From contig NZ_CAJAXH010000021.1 in assembly GCF_903946935.1 (NCBI RefSeq), forward strand, positions 1-64,000: a DNA stretch of 64,000 nt, in the 5' to 3' direction. Shown here piece by piece: positions 8,859 to 18,639 of the stretch. The stretch's first letter is position 1; every line of letters starts with the position of its first letter. Under the pieces are notes generated by a model. That model was not told where the DNA came from, did no database searches, and was given only the letters and a program-made list of their open reading frames with translations. Position numbers and translations under genes: made by a program. The DNA comes from an uncultured Thiodictyon sp. (GTDB taxonomy: Bacteria > Pseudomonadota > Gammaproteobacteria > Chromatiales > Chromatiaceae).

Positions 8859-10358
8859 ATGAATGACATCATCGAACTCAAGACCTGGCAAGGCGACACC
8901 GTCGCCTTCGAGGACGCCGTCATTGGGTCCGGTGCCATGAAGGACGTCTGTTTCTCCCCGGATCGCTCCTATGTGATCGGGTTCTTCCGCGAGCCCCAGG
9001 GCCCCGCCGCCCGCGAGCGCCTGCGGGTGATCTGCGAAGACTACCGCGAGGGCATCTTTGGGCAGGTCGGCGGCGACTATTGGCGGGAACTCTTCTGCTG
9101 GCCGACCGGTGTCGTTGAACACGAGGGACGGGTCGGGGTGGTGGCGCCGGCCTATGCGCCGCAGTTCTTCTTTGAATACGGCTCCGCCAATAACGATATG
9201 CTCGGCATCAAGGGCCGGGAGAAGGAGGGCAAATGGTTCGCGAGCGCCAACAATCAGGCGCGCTTTCTGGACCCGCGCGAGCGCGGCGATTGGCTCAACT
9301 ATCTGCGCATCTGCATGCGCATCGCCCGTGCGGTGCGGCGGATGCATGCCGCCGGGCTCGCCCATAGCGACCTGTCCTATAAGAATGTGCTGGTCGATCC
9401 CCGCAGCGGCAGCGCCTGTATCATCGACCTCGATGGGTTGGTGGTCCCCGGCAAGTATCCCCCCGAGGTGGTGGGCACACCGGATTTCATTGCCCCCGAG
9501 GTCGTGATGACGGCCCACCTGCCGCACGATAGCCCGGCGCGCAAGCTCCCCTGTATCGCGACCGATCGTCACGCCCTGGCGGTCCTGATCTATATGTATC
9601 TGCTCTACCGCCATCCGCTGCGCGGCGGTAAGGTCCACGACCCCGATCCGAGCCAAGACGAGACCCTCTCAATGGGTGAGCGCGCGCTCTTTGTCGAGCA
9701 CGCACACGACTTCAGCAATCGCATCCGGGTGGCCGATGCGCGCCCCAGCGAGTTGCCCTGGTGCGATACGCAGCGCATGCCCTATACCCTGACCGGTCCC
9801 TATCTGGCGCCGCTCTTCGCGCGTGCGTTTACCGATGGGTTGCGCGACCCGCGGGCGCGTCCGAGTGCCGAGGATTGGGAGTTTGCGCTGGTGCGCACCG
9901 CCGATCTCATCCTGCCCTGCGCCAATCGCGGCTGTGTGCAGGGATGGTTCGTATTCGACAACCGGCGGGCGCCGAGCTGTCCCTTCTGTGGGACGCCCTA
10001 CCCGGGGGCGCTCCCGGTGCTCAATTTCTATTCGAGCCGGCATGGCGACAGCTTCCGCCCGGACGACCAGCGGCTGATGGTGTATACTAACCAGTCATTG
10101 TTCGAGTGGCATGTGAATCGTCACCTGGCCCCCAACGAACGCCTCACCGAGGCGCAGAAGGTCCGGGTCGGCTATTTTGTCTTCCACCAAGGCACCTGGT
10201 GGTTGGTCAACGAGCGGCTCCCGCACTGCCGCGACCTGAGTGCCGGGCGAGATATCGCCGTGGGTGAGCGCGTGGCCCTGCGCGACGGACTCCAATTGCT
10301 CCTGTCGCGCGAGTCCGGCGGGCGCCTGGCGCTCGTGCAGATGGCCGGAGGTGGCTAG
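8859..10358 (+). CDS. Ter-associated protein kinase with C-terminal zinc ribbon
   Basis: MNDIIELKTWQGDTVAFEDAVIGSGAMKDV; catalytic loop HSDLSYKNVLVD; IIDLDGLV; C-terminal CANRGC..CPFCG. Confidence 0.85.
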   Translation: MNDIIELKTWQGDTVAFEDAVIGSGAMKDVCFSPDRSYVIGFFREPQGPAARERLRVICEDYREGIFGQVGGDYWRELFCWPTGVVEHEGRVGVVAPAYAPQFFFEYGSANNDMLGIKGREKEGKWFASANNQARFLDPRERGDWLNYLRICMRIARAVRRMHAAGLAHSDLSYKNVLVDPRSGSACIIDLDGLVVPGKYPPEVVGTPDFIAPEVVMTAHLPHDSPARKLPCIATDRHALAVLIYMYLLYRHPLRGGKVHDPDPSQDETLSMGERALFVEHAHDFSNRIRVADARPSELPWCDTQRMPYTLTGPYLAPLFARAFTDGLRDPRARPSAEDWEFALVRTADLILPCANRGCVQGWFVFDNRRAPSCPFCGTPYPGALPVLNFYSSRHGDSFRPDDQRLMVYTNQSLFEWHVNRHLAPNERLTEAQKVRVGYFVFHQGTWWLVNERLPHCRDLSAGRDIAVGERVALRDGLQLLLSRESGGRLALVQMAGGG

Positions 10359-10366
10359 CCCGGATT

Positions 10367-10515
10367 GCTCACGCCAAGGCGCCAAGCACGCCAAGGTTTT
10401 GAGTATGAAGGTAATATCAGGTAAGCGTGTTGGTAATTCTGTCAGGGCGTCAATCCGGGTGTTCGTGATCAACTAATCGACTGTTTTCTTGGCGATCTTG
10501 GCGCCTTGGCGTGAG
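10367..10515. repeat. Family A element, copy 2
   Basis: GCTCACGCCAAGGCGCCAAGCACGCCAAG ... CTTGGCGATCTTGGCGCCTTGGCGTGAG; flanked by CCCGGATT/AATCCGGG. Confidence 0.92.
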
Positions 10516-10595
10516 ACTCCTGAGGAATCCGGGCTTAAGGCTGGCGCGACTGCGCGGCCTTTCTTATCAATCACTAACAGCGAATGGGTATCGTC

Positions 10596-11171
10596 ATGGC
10601 ACTGAATCTTTCAAAGGGTGATCGGATCTCGCTGGAAAAGACCGGCGGTGCCGGCCTGACCCGCGTGATACTGGGTCTCGGGTGGGGCAAGCGCAAGAAG
10701 AAGGGCTTCTTCGGGTCATCGGAGGTCGAGGTCGATCTCGATGCATCCTGTCTGCTCTTCTCGTCCGGGAAACTGACCGACACGGTATGGTTCAGGCAAT
10801 TGAAGAGCCAGGACGGGGCCGTCCGGCACACCGGCGATGACCGCTCGGGCGGCGGCAGCGACGACAATGAGCAGATCAGCGTCGAACTGACCAAGTTGCC
10901 GGCGACGGTCGACGCCTTGATCTTCACTGTCAATTCATTTCTCAATGACAGCTTCGAGGGCATCCCCAATGCGCGTTGCCGCTTGCTGGATGCGGCGGGA
11001 AACAAGGAGCTGGCCCGTTTCGACCTGTCGCTCGACGGGGCCAAGAGCACCGGTATGGTGATGGCCAAGCTGTATCGCGAGAACGGCGCCTGGAACCTGC
11101 AGGCGATCGGCGAGCCGGGTATGGGCCGCACCTTCAACGACATGATGCCACTGATCGGCCGTCATCTCTGA
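10596..11171 (+). CDS. TerD-domain protein
   Basis: MALNLSKGDRISLEKTGGAGLTRVILGLGWGK..VEVDLDASCLLF; TGDDRSGGGSDDNEQI. Confidence 0.88.
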   Translation: MALNLSKGDRISLEKTGGAGLTRVILGLGWGKRKKKGFFGSSEVEVDLDASCLLFSSGKLTDTVWFRQLKSQDGAVRHTGDDRSGGGSDDNEQISVELTKLPATVDALIFTVNSFLNDSFEGIPNARCRLLDAAGNKELARFDLSLDGAKSTGMVMAKLYRENGAWNLQAIGEPGMGRTFNDMMPLIGRHL

Positions 11172-11181
11172 GGGGACAGCG

Positions 11182-12336
11182 ATGGACCTGCAATCCGGTC
11201 AGAACGCCCCCGTCGGTGGGGGCCTGGTGCGCCTGGCGCTGACCTGCGACCCGGCGAATCAGGCCCCCAGCCTGGACGTGAGCGCCTTTCTACTCGATGC
11301 CGCCGGTCGCGTCGCGGGGGATGGCGGGTTCGTCTTCTACGGCAACCCGAACGATCCCGCGGGCGCGGTCAAGCTCGATCCGGTGGCGGCCAGCTTCCAG
11401 GTCGATCTGGCGCGGATACCAACCGGGATCGAGCGGGTGGTGATCGCCTTGAGTATCGATTCCGGTGTAGCCGGATTGCGCGCCTTCTCGCAGTTTCGGG
11501 CGCTGCGCTTGAGCGCGACCAGCCCCAATGTCGACTTGCAGTTCCCGGTGGCGAGCGCGGGCATGGTCGAGAGTGCGCTGATCATGGGCGAACTCTATCT
11601 GCGCAACGGTGCCTGGAAGCTGCGCGCACTGGGTCAGGGCTTTGCCGGCGGGCTCGCCCCGCTGGCCCGCAATTATGGCGTCGATGTGAGCGAGGCGACG
11701 GCTCCGCCCCCGGCGCCGGTCCCCGCGACTCCACCCGCAGCACCCTCGCGCATCGACCTGCGCAAGCGTGAGCCGATCTCATTGGAGAAGCCGTCCAAGG
11801 GCTTTGGCCAGATCGAGATCAATCTCAATTGGAAGCGCGGCACGGTCAAGCGCGGCCTGTTCGGGGGCACGAGCGGCGGTATCGACTTGGACCTGGGGTG
11901 CATGATCGAGCATGCCGACGGCAACAAGGACGTGATTCAGGCCCTGGGCGAGCGCTTCGGTTATCTGGACGGACCGCCCTTTGCGAAACTGCTCGGGGAT
12001 GATCGTACCGGCGAGTCGACCTCCGGCGAGACCTTGTTGATCAACGGCGATCGGTGGACGGCCTTCAAGCGGGTGCTGATCTATGCCTTCATTTACGAGG
12101 GCGTACCCAACTGGGCCGCCGCCGACGCCGTGGTAACCGTCAAGGCGCCCGGTTCGGCGGAATTGGTCGTCGCGCTCGATGAGCACTCAACCGGCAAGGG
12201 GATGTGCGCGATTGCGCTGCTGGAGAACGATGGCGGACGGATTCGCGTGACCAAGCTCGTGGAATACTATGCCGCCCACCCGCAGATGGACGAGGCCTAT
12301 CGCTTCGGCTTCCAGTGGCAGGCCGGGCGGAAGTAG
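11182..12336 (+). CDS. Double TerD-domain protein (TerA-like)
   Basis: Two TerD-like units (aa ~1-170; [30 protein letters not shown].. ) separated by a Pro/Ala linker. Confidence 0.82.
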   Translation: MDLQSGQNAPVGGGLVRLALTCDPANQAPSLDVSAFLLDAAGRVAGDGGFVFYGNPNDPAGAVKLDPVAASFQVDLARIPTGIERVVIALSIDSGVAGLRAFSQFRALRLSATSPNVDLQFPVASAGMVESALIMGELYLRNGAWKLRALGQGFAGGLAPLARNYGVDVSEATAPPPAPVPATPPAAPSRIDLRKREPISLEKPSKGFGQIEINLNWKRGTVKRGLFGGTSGGIDLDLGCMIEHADGNKDVIQALGERFGYLDGPPFAKLLGDDRTGESTSGETLLINGDRWTAFKRVLIYAFIYEGVPNWAAADAVVTVKAPGSAELVVALDEHSTGKGMCAIALLENDGGRIRVTKLVEYYAAHPQMDEAYRFGFQWQAGRK

Positions 12337-12404
12337 TCCACTCAACCAAACCGGCGCGTCGGCGTCGACTAGTCTTCATTCGCATTTCAGAGGAGCAACG
12401 GATC

Positions 12405-12980
12405 ATGGCCGTTTCGCTGCAAAAGGGTGGGCGGATTTCGCTGGACAAGGCGGCGCCCGGACTCAAGAATATCCTCGTGGGGCTCGGTTGGGACCCGCGG
12501 GTAACCGACGGTGCGCCATTCGACCTGGACGCCTCGGCCTTCCTGGTCGCCGCCTCCGGCAAGGTCCGTAGCGACGCCGATTTCATCTTTTATAATCAGT
12601 TGAAGTCCGCCTGCGGTTCGGTCGAACATGGCCCGGACAACATGGATGGTGGCGGGGATGGTGACGATGAGGTTATTGACGTCTACCTGGACAAGGTCCC
12701 CGCTGACGTCGCCAAGATCGTATTCACCGTGACCATCCACGAGGCCGACACCCGCAAGCAGAACTTCGGCCAGGTGGGCAACGCCTATATTCGCCTGGTC
12801 AACAAGGACAGCGGCGCCGAGGTGGTGCGTTTCGATCTCGGCGAGGAATACTCCACCGAGACCGCGATGGTGTTCGCCGAGCTCTATCGCAGCGGCGCCG
12901 AATGGAAATTCAATGCCATCGGCCAGGGCTACGCCGGCGGCCTGGCGCCCATGGCACGTCAATACGGCGTGTCGGTCTAG
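12405..12980 (+). CDS. terD: TerD-family protein
   Basis: [76 protein letters not shown]. Confidence 0.92.
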   Translation: MAVSLQKGGRISLDKAAPGLKNILVGLGWDPRVTDGAPFDLDASAFLVAASGKVRSDADFIFYNQLKSACGSVEHGPDNMDGGGDGDDEVIDVYLDKVPADVAKIVFTVTIHEADTRKQNFGQVGNAYIRLVNKDSGAEVVRFDLGEEYSTETAMVFAELYRSGAEWKFNAIGQGYAGGLAPMARQYGVSV

Positions 12981-12988
12981 TTTTTTTT

Positions 12989-13018
12989 CCGGCCCGACCG
13001 ATACCCGGCGGGCCTTTT
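12989..13018 (+). terminator. Possible intrinsic terminator/attenuator between two TerD genes
   Basis: GGCCCG (12991-12996) pairs with CGGGCC (13009-13014), followed by TTTT. Confidence 0.4.
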
Positions 13019-13064
13019 CAGCAACCACGGCCGCACGGCGGCCGATCCAATGGAGCGCTCGCAG

Positions 13065-13634
13065 ATGCCAGTCAACTTGACCAAGGGTGGAAACGTCTCC
13101 CTGACCAAAGAGGCCCCGGGGATCAGCAAGATCCGCTTCGGCCTGGGTTGGGACGCCCGCAGCACCGACGGCGCCGCCTTCGACCTGGACGCGGTCGCGG
13201 TGGTCGTCGGCGCGGATGGGAAGGTGCTCTCGCAGCCATACTTTGTCTTTTTCAACAACCTGGCGACGCCCGATAAGTCGGTGGTCCACCAGGGCGACAA
13301 CCGCACCGGCGAGGGTGAGGGCGACGATGAGGTGATCGCGGTCGATCTGCCCAAACTGCCGGCCGAGTCCGCCAAGGTGGTCTTTGCGGCCACCATCTAT
13401 GAGGCCGACACCCGTAAGCAGAACTTCGGCCAGGTGGCCAACGCCTATATCCGCGCGGTCGACGAGGCCACCGGTGCCGAGGTCATGCGCTTCGACCTGA
13501 GCGAGGACTTCTCCACCGAGACCTCGCTGGTGTTCGGCGAACTCTACCGCCGCGAGGCCGAATGGAAGTTCAAGGCCATCGGTGCCGGCTACGCCGACGG
13601 CCTGGCCGGTCTGGTGCGCGATTACGGGGTGTAG
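13065..13634 (+). CDS. terD: TerD-family protein
   Basis: [62 protein letters not shown]. Confidence 0.92.
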   Translation: MPVNLTKGGNVSLTKEAPGISKIRFGLGWDARSTDGAAFDLDAVAVVVGADGKVLSQPYFVFFNNLATPDKSVVHQGDNRTGEGEGDDEVIAVDLPKLPAESAKVVFAATIYEADTRKQNFGQVANAYIRAVDEATGAEVMRFDLSEDFSTETSLVFGELYRREAEWKFKAIGAGYADGLAGLVRDYGV

Positions 13635-13830
13635 GAGCGACTCCCGGCCGCGACAGCCGGCCGCCAGGGATGGTGGCCAATCCCCATCGCGCTCCTGACA
13701 ATGTGTTAGGCCCTGCGCGCCTCGAGCCCCGTAGGGTCCGCTGTGCGGACCGATCGCCGCCCATTTTCACCCGGACGCCTCCCGATCGGACGCCCGGGTC
13801 ATTCTCAACTCGCTATCAACGGAGCATAAG

Positions 13831-14859
13831 GTGGAACACCATTTTGGTTACCCCTTCCACGTCATCCTGGTCTTTTTTGTGACCGTGGGGCTGGCGGTCT
13901 ATGTCGATCTGCGCGCCCATCGCTCGTCCACAGAGATCGGCCTCAAAGACGCCGCGCTCTGGTCCGTTTTCTGGATCGGCCTGGCGCTCGCCTTCTATGG
14001 CTATCTATGGGTCGGTTACAATAAGGAGTGGGCCGACCTGTATCTCACCGGTTATGTGCTGGAGAAGACACTATCGGTCGATAACCTGATGGTCTTTATA
14101 GCCATCTTCTCTTCATTCGCGATCAGCGGAGGGCTCCAGCACCGAATCCTCTATTGGGGCATCTTGGGTGCCCTGATATTCCGCGCTATTTTTGTGCTGG
14201 CCGGTACCAGCCTGTTCCTCGCCAGCGCCTGGGTCGGCTTCCTGTTTGCGGCCGTGGTCGCCTGGAGCGCCTGGAAGATGATGACCGCGCGGGAGGAGGA
14301 GGAGGAGATCGCTGACTATACCGACCATTGGTCGGTACGGATCGCCAAGCGGGTCCTGCCGATCTTCCCGCGGATGCACGCCGGACGCTTCTTCATCACC
14401 CGCAAGGTTGCCGAAGAGCTGCTGGACGGCGACTCGACCCTGCAGCTGCATGGCCGTACCTGGGCCTCCTTCTTCGCCACGCCCGCCTTCCTGTGTCTGC
14501 TGGCCATCGAGACCTCGGACATCATGTTCGCCTTCGACTCGGTGCCGGCCGTCATCGCCGTGACCCAGGAACCGCTCTTGGTCTATGCCGCGATGATCTT
14601 CGCCATCCTCGGCCTGCGCAGCCTCTATTTCGTGCTCGCGGCCCTGACCCGTTATCTGGTCCATCTGGAGAAGGCGGTTATCGTCCTGCTCTATTTCATC
14701 GCCGCCAAGCTGGCGCTACAGAGCTGGAATCACACCATCGGCGACACCGGCATCGATATCGGCGCCGGGCTCAGTCTCGGCATCGTGCTCGGCATCCTGG
14801 CACTGGGCGTCATTGCCTCTTTGGTATTCCCCGAGCGTGAGGGCGACGGCAAGGAATAG
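13831..14859 (+). CDS. TerC-family integral membrane protein (Alx-like)
   Basis: Multi-TM ORF; GYVLEKTLSVDNLMVFIAIFSSF, ETSDIMFAFDSVPAVIAVTQEPLLVYAAMIFAILGLRSLYF. Confidence 0.92.
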   Translation: MEHHFGYPFHVILVFFVTVGLAVYVDLRAHRSSTEIGLKDAALWSVFWIGLALAFYGYLWVGYNKEWADLYLTGYVLEKTLSVDNLMVFIAIFSSFAISGGLQHRILYWGILGALIFRAIFVLAGTSLFLASAWVGFLFAAVVAWSAWKMMTAREEEEEIADYTDHWSVRIAKRVLPIFPRMHAGRFFITRKVAEELLDGDSTLQLHGRTWASFFATPAFLCLLAIETSDIMFAFDSVPAVIAVTQEPLLVYAAMIFAILGLRSLYFVLAALTRYLVHLEKAVIVLLYFIAAKLALQSWNHTIGDTGIDIGAGLSLGIVLGILALGVIASLVFPEREGDGKE

Positions 14860-14905
14860 TGCGCAGCGGCTGGCGATGATTCCGCCCATTCCGTGGTTGC
14901 CATCC

Positions 14906-14958
14906 GTCGCGGCCGGGGGGCCGCTCCTACGGCGTAGGAGCGGCCCCCCGGCCGCGAC
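14906..14958. repeat. Perfect inverted repeat, 26-bp arms with 1-nt loop
   Basis: GTCGCGGCCGGGGGGCCGCTCCTACG (14906-14931), G, CGTAGGAGCGGCCCCCCGGCCGCGAC (14933-14958). Confidence 0.95.
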
Positions 14959-15119
14959 CGGTAGCCGCAAGGAAGGTCTCAAGTTCCAGCGCAGGACATC
15001 CACCAGGAGCGCCGCACCCCAGTGCGGCCCGGCTCATCCGCGGCATGCAATGCCGCGGTCGCTTGCGAGGGCGTGCCGCACTGGGGTTCGGCGCTCCCAG
15101 TGCGACAGGGAGTGACCTG

Positions 15120-16313
15120 ATGTTGGTATGCAGGCATTGCGATCAGCCTCTGGGTTGGGCGATTGAATACTGTCCGTTTTGCGGCAAGGTTCAACCGGTT
15201 GCCGTCGCGAAAAGGCCGTCGCCCGCACCTGTGCCGGAAGAGGTCGCAGTGGTCCAGGCCCGGCGGCCCCCTAGCGCCGCACCCGTGGGAGCGGCGTCCC
15301 GCCGCGAAGACCCCGCATCAATCCCTGAGCTCGTTGCCTCTCCCCGTGGGAGCGGCCTCCAGTCGCGATGCGACGCTGCGGCAACCTGCGAGGTTTCGCC
15401 GCGGCTGGAAGTCACTCCCACAGGCTCCCGGCGCGGCTTTCAAGGTCAACTCAAGACCCCCCGTTTGGAGCGCACCCAAGATCGAGGCGGGTGGCGCTGG
15501 TGGTGGCCGACGGCGCTCGCGGCAGGCCTGTCGGTGCTGGGCCTCGCGCTCTGGTATCAGTGGTGGGGCGGCACCTCGACGCTTCACCCGCCCATGGTCC
15601 CCATCCCTGCCGGCAGTTTCTCGATGGGTTGCCAGCCAGCTGATAGGGGCTGCTATGACGATGAAAATCCGGCCCATCAGGTCCAAGTCCCGGCCTTTGA
15701 GATCGGCAAGTATGAGGTGACCTTTGATGAATGGGACGCCTGCGTGGCCGAGCGTCGCTGCACGCATAAACCCGACGACGAACGCTGGGGCCGGGGCAGC
15801 CGGCCGGTAATCAATGTCTCCTGGGACGATGCCCAGCAATATGTGGCCTGGCTCGGCCGCAAGACCGGCAAGCCCTATCGCTTGCCCAGCGAGGCCGAAT
15901 GGGAATACGCGGCCCGCGCCGGTACCCGAACCGCCTGGTCGTTCGGCGATGACGAGCAGGCCCTGGGCGATTACGCTTGGTTCGATGCAAACGCTGGCGG
16001 TAAGACTCACCCGGTCGGCGAAAAGCGGCCCAACCCCTGGGGCCTCTACGATGTGCATGGCAACGTCTGGGAGTGGGTCCAGGACAAGGGACACGGCAGC
16101 TATCAAGGTGCCCCCGCGGACGGTCGCCCCTGGGACGATGTCTCGGGCGCTGGGCGCGTGGCGCGCGGCGGTGGCTGGATCGGCTCCGGTCGCTACGTCC
16201 GCTCCGCCTGTCGCAGCGGCAATGTTTCCGGCGTCCGGGACCTCAATGTCGGTTTCCGGCTCGCCCTAGGTCCCCAGCCCGGCCAGGCCTCGCGGGCGTA
16301 TCTCCTTTGGTGA
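15120..16313 (+). CDS. N-terminal zinc ribbon, TM segment, C-terminal FGE-sulfatase (SUMF1)-fold protein
   Basis: MLVCRHCDQPLGWAIEYCPFCGK; TM GWRWWWPTALAAGLSVLGLALWYQWW; IPAGSFSMGC, EVTFDEWDAC, PVINVSWDDAQQYVAWL, RLPSEAEWEYAARAGT, VHGNVWEWVQD. Confidence 0.88.
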   Translation: MLVCRHCDQPLGWAIEYCPFCGKVQPVAVAKRPSPAPVPEEVAVVQARRPPSAAPVGAASRREDPASIPELVASPRGSGLQSRCDAAATCEVSPRLEVTPTGSRRGFQGQLKTPRLERTQDRGGWRWWWPTALAAGLSVLGLALWYQWWGGTSTLHPPMVPIPAGSFSMGCQPADRGCYDDENPAHQVQVPAFEIGKYEVTFDEWDACVAERRCTHKPDDERWGRGSRPVINVSWDDAQQYVAWLGRKTGKPYRLPSEAEWEYAARAGTRTAWSFGDDEQALGDYAWFDANAGGKTHPVGEKRPNPWGLYDVHGNVWEWVQDKGHGSYQGAPADGRPWDDVSGAGRVARGGGWIGSGRYVRSACRSGNVSGVRDLNVGFRLALGPQPGQASRAYLLW

Positions 16314-16406
16314 CATCGCTCCAGCGGTGTCACCCCAGTGTCAGCCACTCTGCGCCGCGAGCGCCGACGCCACCATTTTTTCAACCCTGATCAGGAGCAC
16401 ACTGCA

Positions 16407-17081
16407 ATGGCCGATTGGCAAAAACGAGGCGAAAGCGTCGTCAATTCCGGTATCGGTTTTGTTTCCGGCATCGGGCACGCCTTCAAGAATCTGGGGTCCA
16501 CGATCAAGCGGGGTAAGTACGCGAACTTTATCGAAACCTTTTGCGCCATTGCCGGCGATGTCGCCTCGCAGGATGGCCGTTTTGAGGACTCGGAGTCCGC
16601 CGGGTTCAAGCGCTTTCTGCTCGACAATCACGACAATCCGGTGATCGGCGCATTCCCGGTCAACGACCTGCTCGGCAAGTTCAAGCAGTATGCCATCGCG
16701 GCCTTTCTGTGCGATGAGGAAGCGCTCCTCAAGGCCATCAAGGGTGTCGAGCCCGGCAGCGAAGAGGCGCGCACCGTGATCATCGGCGCGCTGGCCGTCG
16801 CCTATGCCGATGGGGAGTGCGATAACGCCGAGGCCGCCTGTATTCAGGGCTACGCCAAGAAGCTGAATATCGATCTCGCCCAAGTCGCGCAAGAGCTCAA
16901 TCTCTCCCTGCCGACCTCCAACGTCGCTGCCTTGCCGCACATCGGCGCGCCGCCTGCCGCGCTGTCGGCGCCGAATCAACCCCAGCAACCCCTGTGCAAA
17001 AGGTGTTGGGCCTTTCTGGTGGCGGGACAGAGCAAATGCGATTGCGGGAGAGACCTCACGCACGACTATGCGGTCAAGTAA
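16407..17081 (+). CDS. TerB-like protein with C-terminal zinc-binding tail
   Basis: MADWQKRGESVVNSGIGF..FCAIAGDVASQDGRFEDSE..GALAVAYADGECDNAE; tail CKRCWAFLVAGQSKCDCG. Confidence 0.75.
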   Translation: MADWQKRGESVVNSGIGFVSGIGHAFKNLGSTIKRGKYANFIETFCAIAGDVASQDGRFEDSESAGFKRFLLDNHDNPVIGAFPVNDLLGKFKQYAIAAFLCDEEALLKAIKGVEPGSEEARTVIIGALAVAYADGECDNAEAACIQGYAKKLNIDLAQVAQELNLSLPTSNVAALPHIGAPPAALSAPNQPQQPLCKRCWAFLVAGQSKCDCGRDLTHDYAVK

Positions 17082-17203
17082 CGGCCAGGGCGCCCACGCC
17101 ACCCCGAACGACAAAAGTGGCGGGTGCCTTGGCCGTTCCCCCACCCCGCCCTCCCTCAATAGGGGAGGGCGGCTTGGACCGCGCTCCTGGCGCGACTTTC
17201 ACG
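17079..17203 (-). repeat. Family B element, intergenic copy
   Basis: Reverse complement closely matches 51801-51929 (CGTGAAAGTCGCGCC..CCCTCCCCTATTG..GGCGGGGTGGGGGAACGGCCAAGGC..CCGCCACTTT..TCGGGGTGG..GGGCGCC.TGGCCGTTAC). Confidence 0.85.
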
Positions 17204-17279
17204 ATAATGGCCATGGTGCCCGCGCCACCCCGAACCGGACAGACGCATCACCTGATCGCGCGCGACCCGGTACGCGTTG

Positions 17280-18377
17280 ATGTTGTCCTGTCGGCATTGC
17301 GATGCGCGGTTGGGTTGGGCGGTCAAGTATTGTCCGTATTGCGGTAAGTCCCAGGCGCGCGCCGAGGTGGTGGAAGTGGCGCCCCCGCTGGAGCCGATAC
17401 CAATACCAGCCCAGCCTCGGCCGGCCAAGCCGATCGAACCGCGCCTGGAAGACGATTGGTCGCAACCCCTGCCGACAGTTGAGCCGGCAACCGAACCGGT
17501 TGCGTCGGTCGCACCGGTCGCGCCCGTCGTGCCGCCCCCCGGTCGGCCGCCCAAGGCGCCACGGCAGCGCCGCGATTGGTGGCCGGCCCTGTTCGGGGTC
17601 TGTCTGACCGCGTCGGCGTTTGGCGGCTGGTATCGGTATCGCGAGACCCGGACCATGATCCCGATCCCGGCCGGCAGCTTCATCATGGGCTGCGCGCCTA
17701 GCCTTGGGCGAGGTTGTAACGATTCGGAGACACCAGCCCATCGGGTCGATGTGGCCGCCTTCGAGCTGGGCCGGCACGAGGTGACCTTTGCCGAATGGGA
17801 TGCCTGTGCGGCCGCCGGCGGCTGTCCCAAGAAGCCCAATGACTGGGGGAGCGGCCAACGCCCGGTGATCAACGTCTCCTGGGAGGATGCCCAGCAGTAT
17901 CTGGCTTGGCTCAACGGCACGACCCACAAGGCGTATCGGCTGCCCACTGAGGCCGAATGGGAATATGCCGCCCGCGCCGGGACGACGACGGCCTTCAGCA
18001 CCGGCGATTGCATTGCCCCCCGGCAAGCCAACTATCACGACAAGGCCGACCACCCCGGCTGTCCTACCAAGACCGGGGTGTCGCTCGGCAAGACCCGGCC
18101 GGTGGGCAGCTATCCCGCCAACCCCTGGGGTCTGCGCGACATGCTGGGTAATGTCCAAGAGTGGGTACAGGACTGTTGGCACGAGGACTACCGCGGCGCC
18201 CCGACCGACGGCACCGCCTGGAGGGATGCCTGCTCAGACCCCCAGCGGCGCGTCTTGCGCGGCGGCTCCTGGTACAACGATGCGCAATCGCTACGTTCAG
18301 CCAGCCGCACCCGGGCCTTGCGCACCGCCGGTGCGTCCTCGTTCGGTTTCCGGGTGGCCAGGACCCTGGCCCCGTGA
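17280..18377 (+). CDS. N-terminal zinc ribbon, FGE-sulfatase (SUMF1)-fold protein (paralog of 15120-16313)
   Basis: MLSCRHCDARLGWAVKYCPYCGK; IPAGSFIMGC, EVTFAEWDAC, PVINVSWEDAQQYLAWL, RLPTEAEWEYAARAGTT, MLGNVQEWVQDC, RVLRGGSWYNDAQSLRSASR. Confidence 0.88.
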   Translation: MLSCRHCDARLGWAVKYCPYCGKSQARAEVVEVAPPLEPIPIPAQPRPAKPIEPRLEDDWSQPLPTVEPATEPVASVAPVAPVVPPPGRPPKAPRQRRDWWPALFGVCLTASAFGGWYRYRETRTMIPIPAGSFIMGCAPSLGRGCNDSETPAHRVDVAAFELGRHEVTFAEWDACAAAGGCPKKPNDWGSGQRPVINVSWEDAQQYLAWLNGTTHKAYRLPTEAEWEYAARAGTTTAFSTGDCIAPRQANYHDKADHPGCPTKTGVSLGKTRPVGSYPANPWGLRDMLGNVQEWVQDCWHEDYRGAPTDGTAWRDACSDPQRRVLRGGSWYNDAQSLRSASRTRALRTAGASSFGFRVARTLAP

Positions 18378-18639
18378 GCGGACGCCGGACGCCGCCCGCG
18401 CCGGGCAACTCAAGCACCAAGCCGCGGTGCGCTTGACGAAACCCGGTCGACCGCCTACCGTTACCCATTTTCGAGTGGGCGGTTTCGATCTATCGGTGTG
18501 CGATCCCCACCCAGTCGGGTGGGCCAGAACGAACAGCAGCGAAAACAAGGATTGCAGTTGGTGAACGGGCGTTCTACACCCTGCGAGCCGTCGCGCAACG
18601 CCTTGGCGCACGCTCACCATTAGGGGCGAAAATAGCGAA

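Noticed and set aside
10095-10472. Minus-strand ORFs containing LAPWREQ or SRQGAKLAK-like peptides (also at 101, 32650, 39107, 48272, 61513)
   Set aside because: These peptides are translations of the family A palindromic element, not proteins.
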